From positions 3,705,001 to 3,769,000 of the forward strand of contig CP007053.1 of the NCBI GenBank assembly GCA_000242935.3: a stretch of 64,000 nucleotides of DNA, written 5' to 3'. The translations under genes and the position numbers were made by a program. The stretch is from Opitutaceae bacterium TAV5. Lineage in GTDB: Bacteria; Verrucomicrobiota; Verrucomicrobiia; Opitutales; Opitutaceae. The notes under the pieces were generated by a model, which saw only the letters and a list, made by a program, of their open reading frames with translations, made no database searches and was not told where the DNA came from. Shown here piece after piece: positions 44,069-54,785 of this stretch (the first letter of the stretch is position 1; each line of letters begins with the position of its first letter).

Positions 44069-44201
44069 AAATGACGAATTACAAATTTCAAATTACGAAT
44101 TTCAGATACGGCGAAATACAGGGAAGGTGGTGGTGTGTGCAGAGGGGGAGAGGGGGGGCCTTGGCAATTCGTCATTCGTCATTTGCAATTCGTAATTGAT
44201 T
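44069..44201. repeat. Inverted-repeat cassette E8, attacgaat arms
   Basis: Left arm 44069-44103 (atgacgaattacaaatttca...) and right arm 44163-44201 (aattcgtcattcgtcatttg...) are inverted around a purine-rich core of about 59 bp. The arm phrase is shared with E3. It fills the gap from the transglutaminase start to the DUF58 stop, its right arm ending 5 bp from that stop. Confidence 0.8.
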
Positions 44202-44205
44202 TCAA

Positions 44206-45441
44206 CTACGCCGACGCCGCCTTGATGCCGTCGATGAAGGCGCCGACGCCGCGCGGACCTTCGGGCTGGAAGGTGAGGAGATTGCGCCGGCGGGAGGCGG
44301 CTTCCGAGCCGGCGGCGGCGGGCGGCACGGGTTCGACCACGGCGAGCTGGTCGAGGAAGAGTTCGAGATCGCGCAGCTTGCGGATGGGGCGGGGGGCCTC
44401 GTCGTTGACGGCGGCGGCGAGGAGGCGGCCGTTGCGGAAAAGGTCTTCGGCGAGCGTGGCGGCAAGGCTGACCAGCACCTCGAACTGGTCGGGCCGCGAC
44501 CAGGTTTCGGCGGGCGTCTGCAACCAGAGGGTGACGCCCTCGCTGCCTTCGCTGGAGAACTGCTTGACCATCACGCCGCGCAGCCGGGCGGTGGCCTTCC
44601 AGTGGACGATCCGCTGGGAGTCGCCGGCGATGTACTTGCGCACGCCGACGACCTCGCCGCTCTGTCCGCTGTGGCGGCTGCGCTCGCCGGGCAGGGCGCG
44701 CCAGGCGCCGCCGATGGCGTGGCGGCGATAGTCGGCGGGAGCCGGCCACACGATGACTTCGCGCGACATGCCGCTGCCGATCGTCTTGTTCAGGAAGCCG
44801 AAGGGAAACAGCGAACCGATGCTGACGAGCTCGATGCGTTCCCGGCCGCGCCGGGTGGGGCGGAGTACCCATTCGAGCCGGAGCTGGGAGCGCGGATCGA
44901 GGCGCTGGCGAAGGACCAGCCGGGTGCGCGCGCCGGAGGGCTCGGCACGCAGGTCAAACGAGAGGCCGTAGGTGGCGATGTGGCGTTTCTCGTTGCGCAT
45001 CTCCAGGCCCACCACCTGGTCCTGCCCGGCGCGCCAGGGCGTGGCGACCTGCAGGCGCCAGCCAAGCTGGCGGACGTTGAGCCAGGAGATGACGCCGTTG
45101 AGGACGAGGCACGAAATCATCAGCGAGAGGGTGATGAAGAGCGTGTTCTGGGCGGTGTTGTAGGCGGCCACACCGATGCCCGCGGCGGCGAGGAGCAGGA
45201 GGACGCCGGGGATCGTGGGGAGCAGGCGGTGACTGAGGCTTTTCGGAGGAAAGATCAGCGACCAGAGGTGCCGTCGCCAGCGTTGCGCGGGGTCGCGCCG
45301 GATAGCCAGTTTCACCCCCTGCCAGTCATCCTGTTCGCGCAGGGGCGTCACCGGCGCGACATGACCATGGGGCACGACCACGGAGGGCGGCGGTTCGTCG
45401 GCGCGGGCGGCGGCAGGAGAATCGGTGACGGTGGAAGGCAC
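44206..45441 (-). CDS. DUF58 domain protein
   Basis: The 411 residues have two membrane segments (LLPTIPGVLLLLAAAGIGVAAY and LFITLSLMISCLVLNGVIS). A soluble domain follows with the DUF58 hallmark GEVVGVRKYIAGDSQRIVHW and then KATARLRGVMVKQFSSE, a vWA-like fold. It is the middle gene of the MoxR operon, 28 bp from the MoxR stop. Proteins of this type act with the MoxR ATPase in protein maturation or metal insertion; the client is unknown. Confidence 0.9.
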   Translation of the reverse strand: MPSTVTDSPAAARADEPPPSVVVPHGHVAPVTPLREQDDWQGVKLAIRRDPAQRWRRHLWSLIFPPKSLSHRLLPTIPGVLLLLAAAGIGVAAYNTAQNTLFITLSLMISCLVLNGVISWLNVRQLGWRLQVATPWRAGQDQVVGLEMRNEKRHIATYGLSFDLRAEPSGARTRLVLRQRLDPRSQLRLEWVLRPTRRGRERIELVSIGSLFPFGFLNKTIGSGMSREVIVWPAPADYRRHAIGGAWRALPGERSRHSGQSGEVVGVRKYIAGDSQRIVHWKATARLRGVMVKQFSSEGSEGVTLWLQTPAETWSRPDQFEVLVSLAATLAEDLFRNGRLLAAAVNDEAPRPIRKLRDLELFLDQLAVVEPVPPAAAGSEAASRRRNLLTFQPEGPRGVGAFIDGIKAASA

Positions 45442-45469
45442 GGCGGGCGGGATCAGGAGGCTCAGGCCG

Positions 45470-46441
45470 TCATGCCGGTGTGGCGATGGCGCCGATGATG
45501 CGCTTGAGGACGTTGGTGATGGTGCGACGCTCCTCGAGCGCGTCGGAGCCGGGGCGCACGAGCGCGAGGCGGTGCGCCATCACGGGGATGGCCATCGCCT
45601 GCACATCCTCGGGGATGACGAAGTCGCGTCCGTGCAGGAGCGCGCGGGCCTGGGCGGCGTGTTTGAGGGCGAGCGTGCCGCGCACGGAGACGCCGGACTT
45701 GAACTCGGATTCGGTGCGCGTGGCGCTGATGATCTTGAGCACGTAGTCGAGCACGCTGTCCTCGATGAAAACATGGGTGGCGAGCGCCTGGAGTTGCAGG
45801 ACGTCGGAGCGCGAGACGACGGCGTTGAGCGCGATGCTGTCGTAGGAGGTGCGGGGCGCGCGGAGGATCTCGAGTTCGTCGGCCGGGTTGGGATAACCCA
45901 TGTGCAGCCGCACGAGAAAACGGTCCATCTGGCTTTCCGGCAACGGGAAGGTGCCTTCGTAATCGACGGGATTTTGCGTGGCGAACACCATGAACGGCGC
46001 GCCCACGGCATGCGTTTCGCCATCCACGGAAACCTTGCCGCGGTCCATCACTTCGAGGAGGGAGGACTGGGTTTTCGGGGTGGCGCGGTTGATTTCGTCG
46101 GCGAGGACGACGTTGGCGAAGACGGGGCCTTTCTTGAAGACGAATTCCTTCATCGTCTCGTCGTAGATGGCCACGCCGGTGACATCGCTCGGCAGCAGGT
46201 CACTGGTGAACTGGATGCGGGAGAACGCGCAGTCCATGGAGCGCGCGAGCGAGTAGGCGAGGGTGGTCTTGCCGACGCCGGGCATGTCCTCGATGAGCAG
46301 ATGGCCGCCGGCCACGAGGCAGACGAGGGCCTGCTCGATCACGTCATCCTTGCCCTTGACCGTAAGGCGCATGTTGGCGCGCAACTGGTCCAGGACTTCC
46401 TTGGCGGCGCCGACTTCGGCTCCTGAGAAAAAATCGCTCAT
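45470..46441 (-). CDS. MoxR-type AAA+ ATPase
   Basis: The 323 residues have Walker A MPGVGKTT (about residues 53-60), Walker [18 protein letters not shown] (about 111) and sensor 1 [11 protein letters not shown]. The C-terminal lid domain includes [20 protein letters not shown], the sensor-2 region. MoxR AAA+ proteins are chaperone-like. It is the first gene of the minus-strand run and divergent from yjbQ, so its promoter lies within 46442-46572. Confidence 0.93.
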   Translation of the reverse strand: MSDFFSGAEVGAAKEVLDQLRANMRLTVKGKDDVIEQALVCLVAGGHLLIEDMPGVGKTTLAYSLARSMDCAFSRIQFTSDLLPSDVTGVAIYDETMKEFVFKKGPVFANVVLADEINRATPKTQSSLLEVMDRGKVSVDGETHAVGAPFMVFATQNPVDYEGTFPLPESQMDRFLVRLHMGYPNPADELEILRAPRTSYDSIALNAVVSRSDVLQLQALATHVFIEDSVLDYVLKIISATRTESEFKSGVSVRGTLALKHAAQARALLHGRDFVIPEDVQAMAIPVMAHRLALVRPGSDALEERRTITNVLKRIIGAIATPA

Positions 46442-46572
46442 GTGCGGAAATGTGGTAGCGGTTTCCGCACCCGTCAAAGGGAAGCCTGCAACGATGCGGA
46501 AGATTTCATGGTGAAGGGTGCTTCCGGCGCCATTCCTTGCTCCTTTCCCGCACGTTGCGCAAGCTCGCCGGC

Positions 46573-46992
46573 ATGCCCGTTTACCAGACCACGCTCACCG
46601 TCCGCACCCGCCACGCCGGCACGCACGAGATCACCGGCGAACTGGAACAGGAACTCGCCCGCAGCAGCCTCGCCCGCGGCCTCGCCACGGTGTTTTGCCA
46701 GCATACGAGCTGTTCGCTCGTCCTCATGGAAAACGCCGATCCCACCGCCCGCCACGACCTTGAAGGCTGGCTCGACCGCCTCGTGCCCGAAAACGACCCG
46801 CATTTCGGCCATACCGCCGAAGGCCCCGACGACATGCCGGGCCACATCAAGATGGCGCTGACCCGCACAGCCGAGACGATCCCGTTTGCCGACGGCCGCC
46901 TCCTGCTCGGCACCTGGCAGGGCCTCTACCTCTGGGAACACCGCCGCGCCCCGCACACGCGCCGGCTCGTGGTGACGCTCATCGGCGAGTGA
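46573..46992 (+). CDS. yjbQ: YjbQ / UPF0047 family protein
   Basis: The 139 residues match the YjbQ family: [18 protein letters not shown] near residue 40, [33 protein letters not shown] and [20 protein letters not shown]. The conserved His and Cys/Glu residues are present. E. coli YjbQ has thiamine phosphate synthase activity in vitro, but the physiological role is unsettled. The ATG at 46573 is preferred to an in-frame start 12 codons earlier. A short hairpin phrase starts 8 bp after the stop. Confidence 0.9.
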   Translation: MPVYQTTLTVRTRHAGTHEITGELEQELARSSLARGLATVFCQHTSCSLVLMENADPTARHDLEGWLDRLVPENDPHFGHTAEGPDDMPGHIKMALTRTAETIPFADGRLLLGTWQGLYLWEHRRAPHTRRLVVTLIGE

Positions 46993-47000
46993 CAGGCGGA

Positions 47001-47026
47001 TGTGGCGCGGGCGTCTCGCCCGCAAC
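47001..47026. repeat. Short hairpin phrase gcgggcgtctcgcccgc
   Basis: One hairpin of the same style as the F elements (gcgggcg...cgcccgc), 8 bp after the yjbQ stop. The rest of the gap up to fumC is pyrimidine-rich (cattctcattctcgttctct) with no other feature I can identify. Confidence 0.6.
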
Positions 47027-47276
47027 CACTCATTCTCATTCTCGTTCTCTTACTCCTTCTCCGGATCGCGCCCGCGTCGGGGGACGGCGCCGCTTCCTGC
47101 TGCCGTTGTCCTGCTCGCGTCGCCTGCCAATGCCGCCGGAAAACAACCTGCCGTTACTCGCTTTCATTGATTGAGAAACGGTCTCACCTGTGTGCATCTG
47201 CATTCGAGGTTCGCAAGTTAGGCCAACGTTTGTCATGTTGGCGACTTCCGTTTCCAATCATTCCCGCCTTCCGCAT

Positions 47277-48683
<1,407 letters not shown>

Positions 48684-48706
48684 TACCGGTGTCTTTGCTG
48701 CGACTG

Positions 48707-48783
48707 ATTTTACACAAAGATCACAAAGGGCGCAAAGAATTGTTTTTCAGGGACTTCGCGTTCTTTGCGAACTTTGTGTAAAA
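48707..48783. repeat. Inverted-repeat cassette E9, tttacacaaag arms
   Basis: Left arm about 48707-48738 (ttttacacaaagatcacaaa...) and right arm about 48757-48783 (gcgaactttgtgtaaaa) are inverted with a loop of about 20 bp. It starts 24 bp beyond the fumC stop. The gap of about 85 bp to the pseudogene at 48870 shows nothing else. Confidence 0.8.
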
Positions 48784-48869
48784 AATCCGGGAGTTTTGTG
48801 GTGATTGCATGAGACATCACGAAACACCCGGTGGAATGGCCGTCGGGTTGACAAAATCCGTCTGCGGCG

Positions 48870-49194
48870 ATGCATTTGCAGGGCATGAAATTCACCGAGG
48901 CCAAAGCGTACTACATCGAGGCTTTGCGTCGGGATCCGGACACTCCACGGCCCGAGGCTCGGCTCATTCGAGGAGTTTCATGAATGGAAGGCGGAAATGC
49001 GCGCCCACGACGCCGCCCGGATCGAACTCGGTCTGGCCACGCCGATGGAAATCCAGACCGAAAACTCCGCGTTTCCGCCCGGTGAGCGATTCCGGAACGC
49101 GAGGATTATCCACTATGCCTGCTACTCCGGATTCCAGTTTTTGTTCTTTGCGGTGAATTTTGTCATGATAAGACGGATACCGTGTGTCGCATGA
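48870..49194 (+). pseudogene. Frameshifted remnant of a small hypothetical gene
   Basis: From the ATG at 48885 (or 48870) the frame reads MKFTEAKAYYIEALRRDP and then DTPRPEARL, and soon reaches a stop. One base out of frame, near 48960-48970, a plausible continuation appears: FEEFHEWKAEMRAHDAARIE then LGLATPMEIQTENSAFPPGE, running on to 49194. The two parts together resemble a short Verrucomicrobia protein, so I read this as one gene broken by a single-base indel. Its 3' end overlaps the stop of the convergent alpha/beta hydrolase gene. A sequencing error is an alternative. Confidence 0.5.
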
Positions 49195-49948
49195 CGAACT
49201 CCACGATCGGGCCGGGATTGCCGGGCAGGCCGTGCGGATGATGCAGGCCGCCGGGCTTGACGATTTCCTCATACGGCGAACCGGCGGCCCGCAGGGCGGC
49301 GGCGATGCGTAGCGCGTTTTCCGATACCGGGACGGTTTCATCGGCGTCGCCGATGACCTGAAGAACGGGAATGCGCGCGCGTGCGATGACGTCGATCCGG
49401 TCCACCGGATTACCGGAATACGCCCGCGCCTGCGCTTCGTCGGCGAAGCTGTAAATGGCGAGGCACTTTTGCCAGTCACCCGCGCTGCCGGGGCCGACGC
49501 CGAAACCGGCCGGCCAGCTTTTGAAATCGCAGACGGGATTGTCGGCGTAGATGCAGGCGACGCGTTCGGGGAAGGTGATGGCGTAGTTGTAAGCGAAGAG
49601 TCCGGCGCGGCTCAGCGCGATGAAGGCGAACCGGGGAGCGAGACGGAATCCGTCGGGAAGGGTGCTGTCGGTGAGAAAGCGATACGCCGCGTCGCCATGT
49701 GCGATCGCTTTCGGGCAGCCGTAGTGATCGACGACGTTGAGATAAACGAGGTGAAATCCGCGGGCGACGAGTTGCTCGTCCGCGTCGGCGAACGCATCAA
49801 AAAACTCCGGCCGCCAGGCCCACGGACGGCCGGGCAACGGCGTGCGCGGAGCGACGACCTTGAGAGCGCGGCCATCGACGATGCCCTCGCGTCCTTCGAA
49901 GCCCCGCCACTCAAAAGCCGTGTCCGGACCAAACAATGAATTGCTCAT
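49163..49948 (-). CDS. Alpha/beta-fold hydrolase (esterase-like)
   Basis: The 261 residues have a nucleophile elbow ALSRAGLFAYNYAI (Ser113), an acid in VIGDADETVPV and a histidine in KPGGLHHPHGLPG, so a complete Ser-Asp-His triad is present. No signal peptide is visible, so it probably acts in the cytoplasm. Its ATG overlaps the stop of the GH43-like gene (ATGA), making it the last gene of the minus-strand carbohydrate run. Deacetylation of an incoming sugar or oligosaccharide is a reasonable inference, not shown. Confidence 0.8.
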   Translation of the reverse strand: MSNSLFGPDTAFEWRGFEGREGIVDGRALKVVAPRTPLPGRPWAWRPEFFDAFADADEQLVARGFHLVYLNVVDHYGCPKAIAHGDAAYRFLTDSTLPDGFRLAPRFAFIALSRAGLFAYNYAITFPERVACIYADNPVCDFKSWPAGFGVGPGSAGDWQKCLAIYSFADEAQARAYSGNPVDRIDVIARARIPVLQVIGDADETVPVSENALRIAAALRAAGSPYEEIVKPGGLHHPHGLPGNPGPIVEFVMRHTVSVLS

Positions 49949-50967
49949 GACTCCAGGGAGATAACGCGGTTTTGTGTGACGCTGGCGTCGGTGAAACCCG
50001 ACGATCCGTTGGACACGGCCGCGCAAAGGTGTGTAGGGATCCCCGCCTCGTTCATCAACAGGAACGGACGTTCCAGGCTGCCGATCTGTTCGCGGACGCC
50101 GCCCGCGCGCACGATTTCCTTTCGCCACGCGACCTGCGGAGTTCCCGGCCGCCAGCGACGGCCGTCGTCGGAGACCGCATGCACTCCGGCGCCCGGCTGG
50201 CCGGCGAGGGTGCCGCTCATGTCCTTGGCGACAGCGTGAAACACCTCGCCGTCGTGCCAGAAAAACGGATCCTCGACCTCGCCGAACTCATCGAACACGG
50301 GGCCGTCGCCGACGACACGGAAGGGGCTCGCCGGCGAGTCCGCCTCGGCCAGTCCGATGTGCATGTCGCTGTGAGAGCCGTTCGCCCGATACTCGCGCGA
50401 CTTGAACAGCATCATCACGCGTCCGTCGGGCATGATCCACGGCGCAGGGTTGGAGGTCAGGAAACTGTAGAACGTCCCCGGTCTGGTCGGCAGCAGCGGT
50501 TGTTCGCTGCGATGCCACGGGCCTTCCAGTGAATCCGCCCAGGCCACGCCGACTCGTTTCGCGGCACGGGCGACGATGCACAACGGGTCGCGCGTGCCCG
50601 GCGTTTCTCCCGGTTTCGGTGGCGGCAGCGGCCAGGTGATGCCGGTGTAGAAGAGATAATAGCGTCCACCATGGAACCGGATGGTCGGATTGTGCGTGGC
50701 ACGTCCGTCCCAGTACTCCGGACCGCGCGCGGGCAGGACGACTTCGGCGAAGGCGTAGGGACCTTCGGGATTGTCGGCGGTGGCCCGCATCACTTCGGAA
50801 TGCGTCAGCCAGCCCGGATGCATCGGCAGCCACGCCGGCCAGCGCGAGGCAAACATGTGCCAGCGTCCCTCCGGTCCGCGGATGACGGACGGACACCAGA
50901 GCCAGTAGCCCTCCATGCGAAAGCCGTTGTCGTCGGCGATTTCTCCAAAATGGAACAGCGTGTTCAT
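49945..50967 (-). CDS. GH43-like five-bladed propeller protein
   Basis: The 340 residues have no obvious signal peptide. Short repeated segments with GYWLWCPSVIRGPEGRWHMF, YWDGRATHNPTIRFHGGRYY, SNPAPWIMPDGRVMMLFKSR and FGEVEDPFFWHDGEVFHAVA fit a five-bladed beta-propeller of the GH43/GH117/GH130-like type. Acidic residues are present in several blades, but the catalytic triad is not assigned. It is intracellular or, if exported, by an unseen route, and would cleave oligosaccharides released outside. An alternative start is four codons upstream. It overlaps the alpha/beta hydrolase gene by 4 bp. Confidence 0.75.
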   Translation of the reverse strand: MNTLFHFGEIADDNGFRMEGYWLWCPSVIRGPEGRWHMFASRWPAWLPMHPGWLTHSEVMRATADNPEGPYAFAEVVLPARGPEYWDGRATHNPTIRFHGGRYYLFYTGITWPLPPPKPGETPGTRDPLCIVARAAKRVGVAWADSLEGPWHRSEQPLLPTRPGTFYSFLTSNPAPWIMPDGRVMMLFKSREYRANGSHSDMHIGLAEADSPASPFRVVGDGPVFDEFGEVEDPFFWHDGEVFHAVAKDMSGTLAGQPGAGVHAVSDDGRRWRPGTPQVAWRKEIVRAGGVREQIGSLERPFLLMNEAGIPTHLCAAVSNGSSGFTDASVTQNRVISLES

Positions 50968-51115
50968 CGGATATTCCAAATACGGGTTTCTCTCCGTTTC
51001 AGTGCAACGGCGAATACCCTGGCGCTGCAGATGTCCGCCAACGTGCCGCGGCGACCGGGCGGCGACGTCTTTCCACCCGGGCCGGAAGAGTGATCTTCGC
51101 AGCGATTGACCGGCA

Positions 51116-54112
51116 TTATCCTCGCCCTGCTCCTGCAGGGTTATCCTGCATTTTTATGATGCGCAGAGGCAGCGGACTGCCGTCGGCAGGCAGCGGGATG
51201 ACCAGCCGTTGCAGGTCCTTGTGGACCGAGGGCTGCAAACGGCCGGAGGCAGTGGCAGGCCAGGTGATGCGGACGGCCGGGACGGGGACGCTGCCGGTTT
51301 CTCCGATGACTTCGACCAGAAGCGAGTTGGGTGATTCGAGGCGGAGGCGTGTCGTCTCGACGGTGCGAAGGGGGAGGTTGACGAAGGCTTCGCGCGCGGC
51401 GGGCTGGGCGTTGAGCGAGACGGAGAGCACCAGGGTGTTGTCGTCAGGCAGATCGTAAGTCCAGGCGAGGGTGGCAAAGGGAGTGTCGAGCTTGGCCCCG
51501 ATATCGTAATGACGGCCTTCGACGACCGTGCGGGGGTCGAGGGAAGCGCGTTCCTTGCCGCTGTAGAAGAAAGCGCCGCCGGTATCCGTTCCGTACACAC
51601 AGGAGAAGGTCAGGCTTTCGGCGGATTTTTGCGGCTGCGCGTCCTTGATGCGGACAACGGGGCCGCTTTGCGGTTTCCCGGGAGCAGTGCCAAGGAGAAA
51701 GGCGCCGGTGGCCCCGGTCCAGAGCGCATCGGGACCGCCGCCGGCGAAGCCGTTGAGCGTGCGGGTCGCTCCGGCGACATCGTAAAAGGTGGCGCCGTAG
51801 AGGCCGGAACGGTTCCACGCGAGCAGGCCGGGGAGCGTCCAGGTGCCGCCTGTCTCCTCAACGGGTATCGGAGCCGGGGATACGCGAACGGGTTGTGAGT
51901 ATGTCTTGTAGATGTGCGGCACCCAGGTGCCGCCGGCGGCGTCGTAGCCGGTCGGGCCGCGGCGCAATCCGTCGCGAATGATGGCGTGCGCCCATTCATC
52001 CGTGTTGGCGATGTAGGAGAAGGTCGAGGCCATGCCGATGCCTTTGCCGGGAACAGGCGGGCGGGTGAGCCGGAAGCGGGCGAGGCCGAGCGGGAAGTCG
52101 GATTTGGCCATGATCATGCCGGGATAGCCGAGTCCGGCGATGGCGGACGTGGTCCGGCAGTTGAAGGCGGTGGGGCTGGTGATGCCGCCGGCGGGACCGG
52201 GATCGGGCAGCCAGAAGAAGCTGGAAAAACGGATGTTTTTCTCGATGCCGGCGCGGATTTTTTCGACGAGGGCGGGGTTGGCCTCGGGGAGTTCGCGGTA
52301 ATAATACCACGCCGTCACCAGGCAGTAGGCGCTGAGATGGTCGTAGTTCCCGTCGGGGCCGTACTCTTCGAGAAAATAGCCGGCAGGATGCTGGCCGAAC
52401 TTGTTGTCCGGACCGAAGGCGCCGTCGAAGAACGCGGTGGCGAGGCGTTCGAAGTAGCCGAGAAAGCGTTTTTCGCCCGTGCCCAGATATGTCTCGAGGT
52501 GGCCGAGAATCATGTGGCTCCACTGGTTGGACTGGTAGCCCTGGTAGTCGGCGAGCTTGTCGCCGACGGCGACGAGACCGGCGCGCCAGATGGCGCGGGC
52601 TTCGTCGTCGGGAACCAGATCGCGAAGGCCGTGCCAGGCCTGGGCGAGGGCGGGCGGGTAGATGAAGAAGGAATGGGTCATCGGGTACCGCGTCTTTTCC
52701 AGACTGCCTTCCCTGAGGATGTCGTCGCCCTGCATCGACATGAAATTGGCGAAAGCGCCGAGAGTGGCGCGGCGGATGAGGTCTTCGTTGCGGCGCGCAG
52801 CGTTGAGGGGGGAGGGGAACGTGACGGCGGCGGCGAGGGCGGCAGGCGGGAAATTGACTCCGTTGACGGGCATCCAGAAACGGGTCCAGTCGGGCGTCCC
52901 ACGCGGGGGATTTTCGGTGCGGAAGGAACCGAGGAAAGGATCGGCAGGGTCGAGGTGCGCGTTCTGGAGTTTGATGGTATGGGCGAGCGTATTCGCGAAA
53001 CCATACTTGCCGAACATCAGCGCCTGGAGTTGCGGGTCGGGGAGATCGGCGGGAAGGGAGCCGGGAGACGGGAAGGTGATGGAGAGCTGGCGGTCGACTT
53101 TGGGGGCGTTGGCGACCATCCAGTCGCGGGCGCGGGCCTGAAGGGGGCCGGCGGTGAGGACGCCGTGGCTCTCGACCGTGCCGCCGCGCAGCCGCAGGGC
53201 GGCGGCGGGAGTGGGGCAGAGGAGGCCGGGCGCGCCTTCCACCACGATGGCGCCGCCGAACCGGGCCGGGAGGAGAAGGCGGGTCACGGAGCCGGGCAGA
53301 CCGGGAGGGAGATCGGCGAGAAAGAGCCGGCCGGCGCGTTTGAGCGGGTCGGGCTCGGGACGGGCGAGTACGGCGGCGGAGGAACCGTCGCCGTTTGTAG
53401 TCTGGAGCTCGATACCGGAAGTGTTGCCGGTTTCGATGCCGATGAGGAGTTTGACCGAGGACGGAGGGATCCAGAGCCAGGCGGGGCGGGGCAGGGTGGC
53501 GGGAATGATGCCGAGCGCCATCTCGCCGCGGACACCCCACGTGTCGGTGGGCGGAAGGCGGAGTTCGACGATGTCGCCCGCCCGACCGCCGCTGAAGGAG
53601 ACGCGCCAGACGCCACCGGCACCGGCAGAGCCGGTGGGGTTTGGAGTTTGGGGTTGGGGGTTCAGGGTTGGCTTGAGCGTACGGATTTCGAGAGGGGTTG
53701 CCTGGTCGGTGAATTCCTCGACGGCGACGAGGTTGCCGGCGGGGTCGAAGACACGGGCGAGGGCAATCGGGGCGTAGGGCTCCTTGCCGGGGGAAGGGAT
53801 CGTGGTCCGGCGGGCGACGACAATCTCGCCGGGCGGCTGGCTGGCCGGATATTCGGCGAGCATGCCGAAACCGCGCACGCCGCCGCCGAGGGCGTGGATG
53901 CGGGCGCGTTGCGCGAGGGGCAGGCGGCGGGCGACATCGGGCGGGACCAGCGGGTCGCTGGAGACGGCGGAGGAGGCGTCGGACTGAAGCCAGGCGGAAG
54001 AGCCGGCGTCGGAACGTTCGTTGAGGCCGGAGGCATTGACATCGGCGAGGGCGAGGCTGGTCAGCATGGCCAGCAGGATCGGGCCCGGGAGCAGGAGACG
54101 CGGGGTTGGCAT
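51116..54112 (-). CDS. Large secreted toroid-like protein, putative polysaccharide-active, unassigned family
   Basis: The 998 residues begin with a signal peptide (LLLPGPILLAMLTSLALADV). An N-terminal beta-rich part is followed by a helical toroid-like core with LREGSLEKTRYPMTHSFFIY, ADYQGYQSNQWSHMILGHLE and GQHPAGYFLEEYGPDGNYD (about residues 575-600), then a C-terminal beta domain. This is the order of (alpha/alpha)-toroid polysaccharide lyases (heparinase/alginate-lyase-like), but I cannot match a named family, and catalytic residues are unknown. It is paralogous to the 1218-residue protein at 58910. It lies between the binding-module gene and the GH43-like gene. Confidence 0.75.
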   Translation of the reverse strand: MPTPRLLLPGPILLAMLTSLALADVNASGLNERSDAGSSAWLQSDASSAVSSDPLVPPDVARRLPLAQRARIHALGGGVRGFGMLAEYPASQPPGEIVVARRTTIPSPGKEPYAPIALARVFDPAGNLVAVEEFTDQATPLEIRTLKPTLNPQPQTPNPTGSAGAGGVWRVSFSGGRAGDIVELRLPPTDTWGVRGEMALGIIPATLPRPAWLWIPPSSVKLLIGIETGNTSGIELQTTNGDGSSAAVLARPEPDPLKRAGRLFLADLPPGLPGSVTRLLLPARFGGAIVVEGAPGLLCPTPAAALRLRGGTVESHGVLTAGPLQARARDWMVANAPKVDRQLSITFPSPGSLPADLPDPQLQALMFGKYGFANTLAHTIKLQNAHLDPADPFLGSFRTENPPRGTPDWTRFWMPVNGVNFPPAALAAAVTFPSPLNAARRNEDLIRRATLGAFANFMSMQGDDILREGSLEKTRYPMTHSFFIYPPALAQAWHGLRDLVPDDEARAIWRAGLVAVGDKLADYQGYQSNQWSHMILGHLETYLGTGEKRFLGYFERLATAFFDGAFGPDNKFGQHPAGYFLEEYGPDGNYDHLSAYCLVTAWYYYRELPEANPALVEKIRAGIEKNIRFSSFFWLPDPGPAGGITSPTAFNCRTTSAIAGLGYPGMIMAKSDFPLGLARFRLTRPPVPGKGIGMASTFSYIANTDEWAHAIIRDGLRRGPTGYDAAGGTWVPHIYKTYSQPVRVSPAPIPVEETGGTWTLPGLLAWNRSGLYGATFYDVAGATRTLNGFAGGGPDALWTGATGAFLLGTAPGKPQSGPVVRIKDAQPQKSAESLTFSCVYGTDTGGAFFYSGKERASLDPRTVVEGRHYDIGAKLDTPFATLAWTYDLPDDNTLVLSVSLNAQPAAREAFVNLPLRTVETTRLRLESPNSLLVEVIGETGSVPVPAVRITWPATASGRLQPSVHKDLQRLVIPLPADGSPLPLRIIKMQDNPAGAGRG

Positions 54113-54125
54113 GGGGGATCAGGAA

Positions 54126-54698
54126 TCAGCGGCGGATGAGGCGGAGATCGTCGAGATAAAGAACGGTATCGGGCAAGGGTTCGGCTCCCCAGCCTCCGGC
54201 GGTGAAACGGAGCACCTTGACGGCACTCCAGGGCGCGGGGGCGCGGTTGGGTTTGAAGGTTTTGAAAGGGACGACGATCTGGCGCCAGCCGGTCCAGTCG
54301 ATCGTGAGCTGATGGAGGTAATAACCTTCCTGCGCTCCCTCTTTCGGCGCACCGACAACGAGGTTGATTTTCTGGCCGTTGGCGGTCTCGGCATAAATCC
54401 AGAGGCTGAGCGCCTCCCACGCGGACCAGTCGGACGGGGTGTTGATCAGCGCGATCCATTTGTGTCGGGCGAGGTCGGTCCATTTCGCGGACTGGGCGCC
54501 TTCCTTGACCTTGTCGGGCAAGGTTTCGGCCTTGAACGGCACAAGGTCGGCGCGGGTCTGGTGCTTCCACTCGTTTTTGACCGGGTCCTCAAAACCGCTG
54601 AGCAGAAGGCTGCCGTTGTCGGAGGGAGCCGGAGCGGCGGAGAAAGCGGACGAGGCAAGGAGCGAGGCGAGGACAACGGCGATACGGGGAAATTGCAT
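54126..54698 (-). CDS. Secreted carbohydrate-binding-module-like protein
   Basis: The 190 residues have a signal peptide (MQFPRIAVVLASLLASSAFSA). A single jelly-roll domain of the CBM/CIA30-like type follows: DWSAWEALSLWIYAETANGQ, LTIDWTGWRQIVVPFKTFKP and a closing DTVLYLDDLRLIRR. Modules like this bind sugars and often sit on polysaccharide lyases. Here it is a free-standing protein encoded 13 bp upstream of the toroid-like gene, so it may work with it. The ATG at 54698 is chosen for the signal peptide. Confidence 0.75.
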   Translation of the reverse strand: MQFPRIAVVLASLLASSAFSAAPAPSDNGSLLLSGFEDPVKNEWKHQTRADLVPFKAETLPDKVKEGAQSAKWTDLARHKWIALINTPSDWSAWEALSLWIYAETANGQKINLVVGAPKEGAQEGYYLHQLTIDWTGWRQIVVPFKTFKPNRAPAPWSAVKVLRFTAGGWGAEPLPDTVLYLDDLRLIRR

Positions 54699-54785
54699 GA
54701 CAGGGATGGACGGGTTGGAAAGGTGAAGGAAACCGGACAAGACGGCACTCGCATTCGGGCGAGTGCCGCGTGTTGTCCGTTGCTA

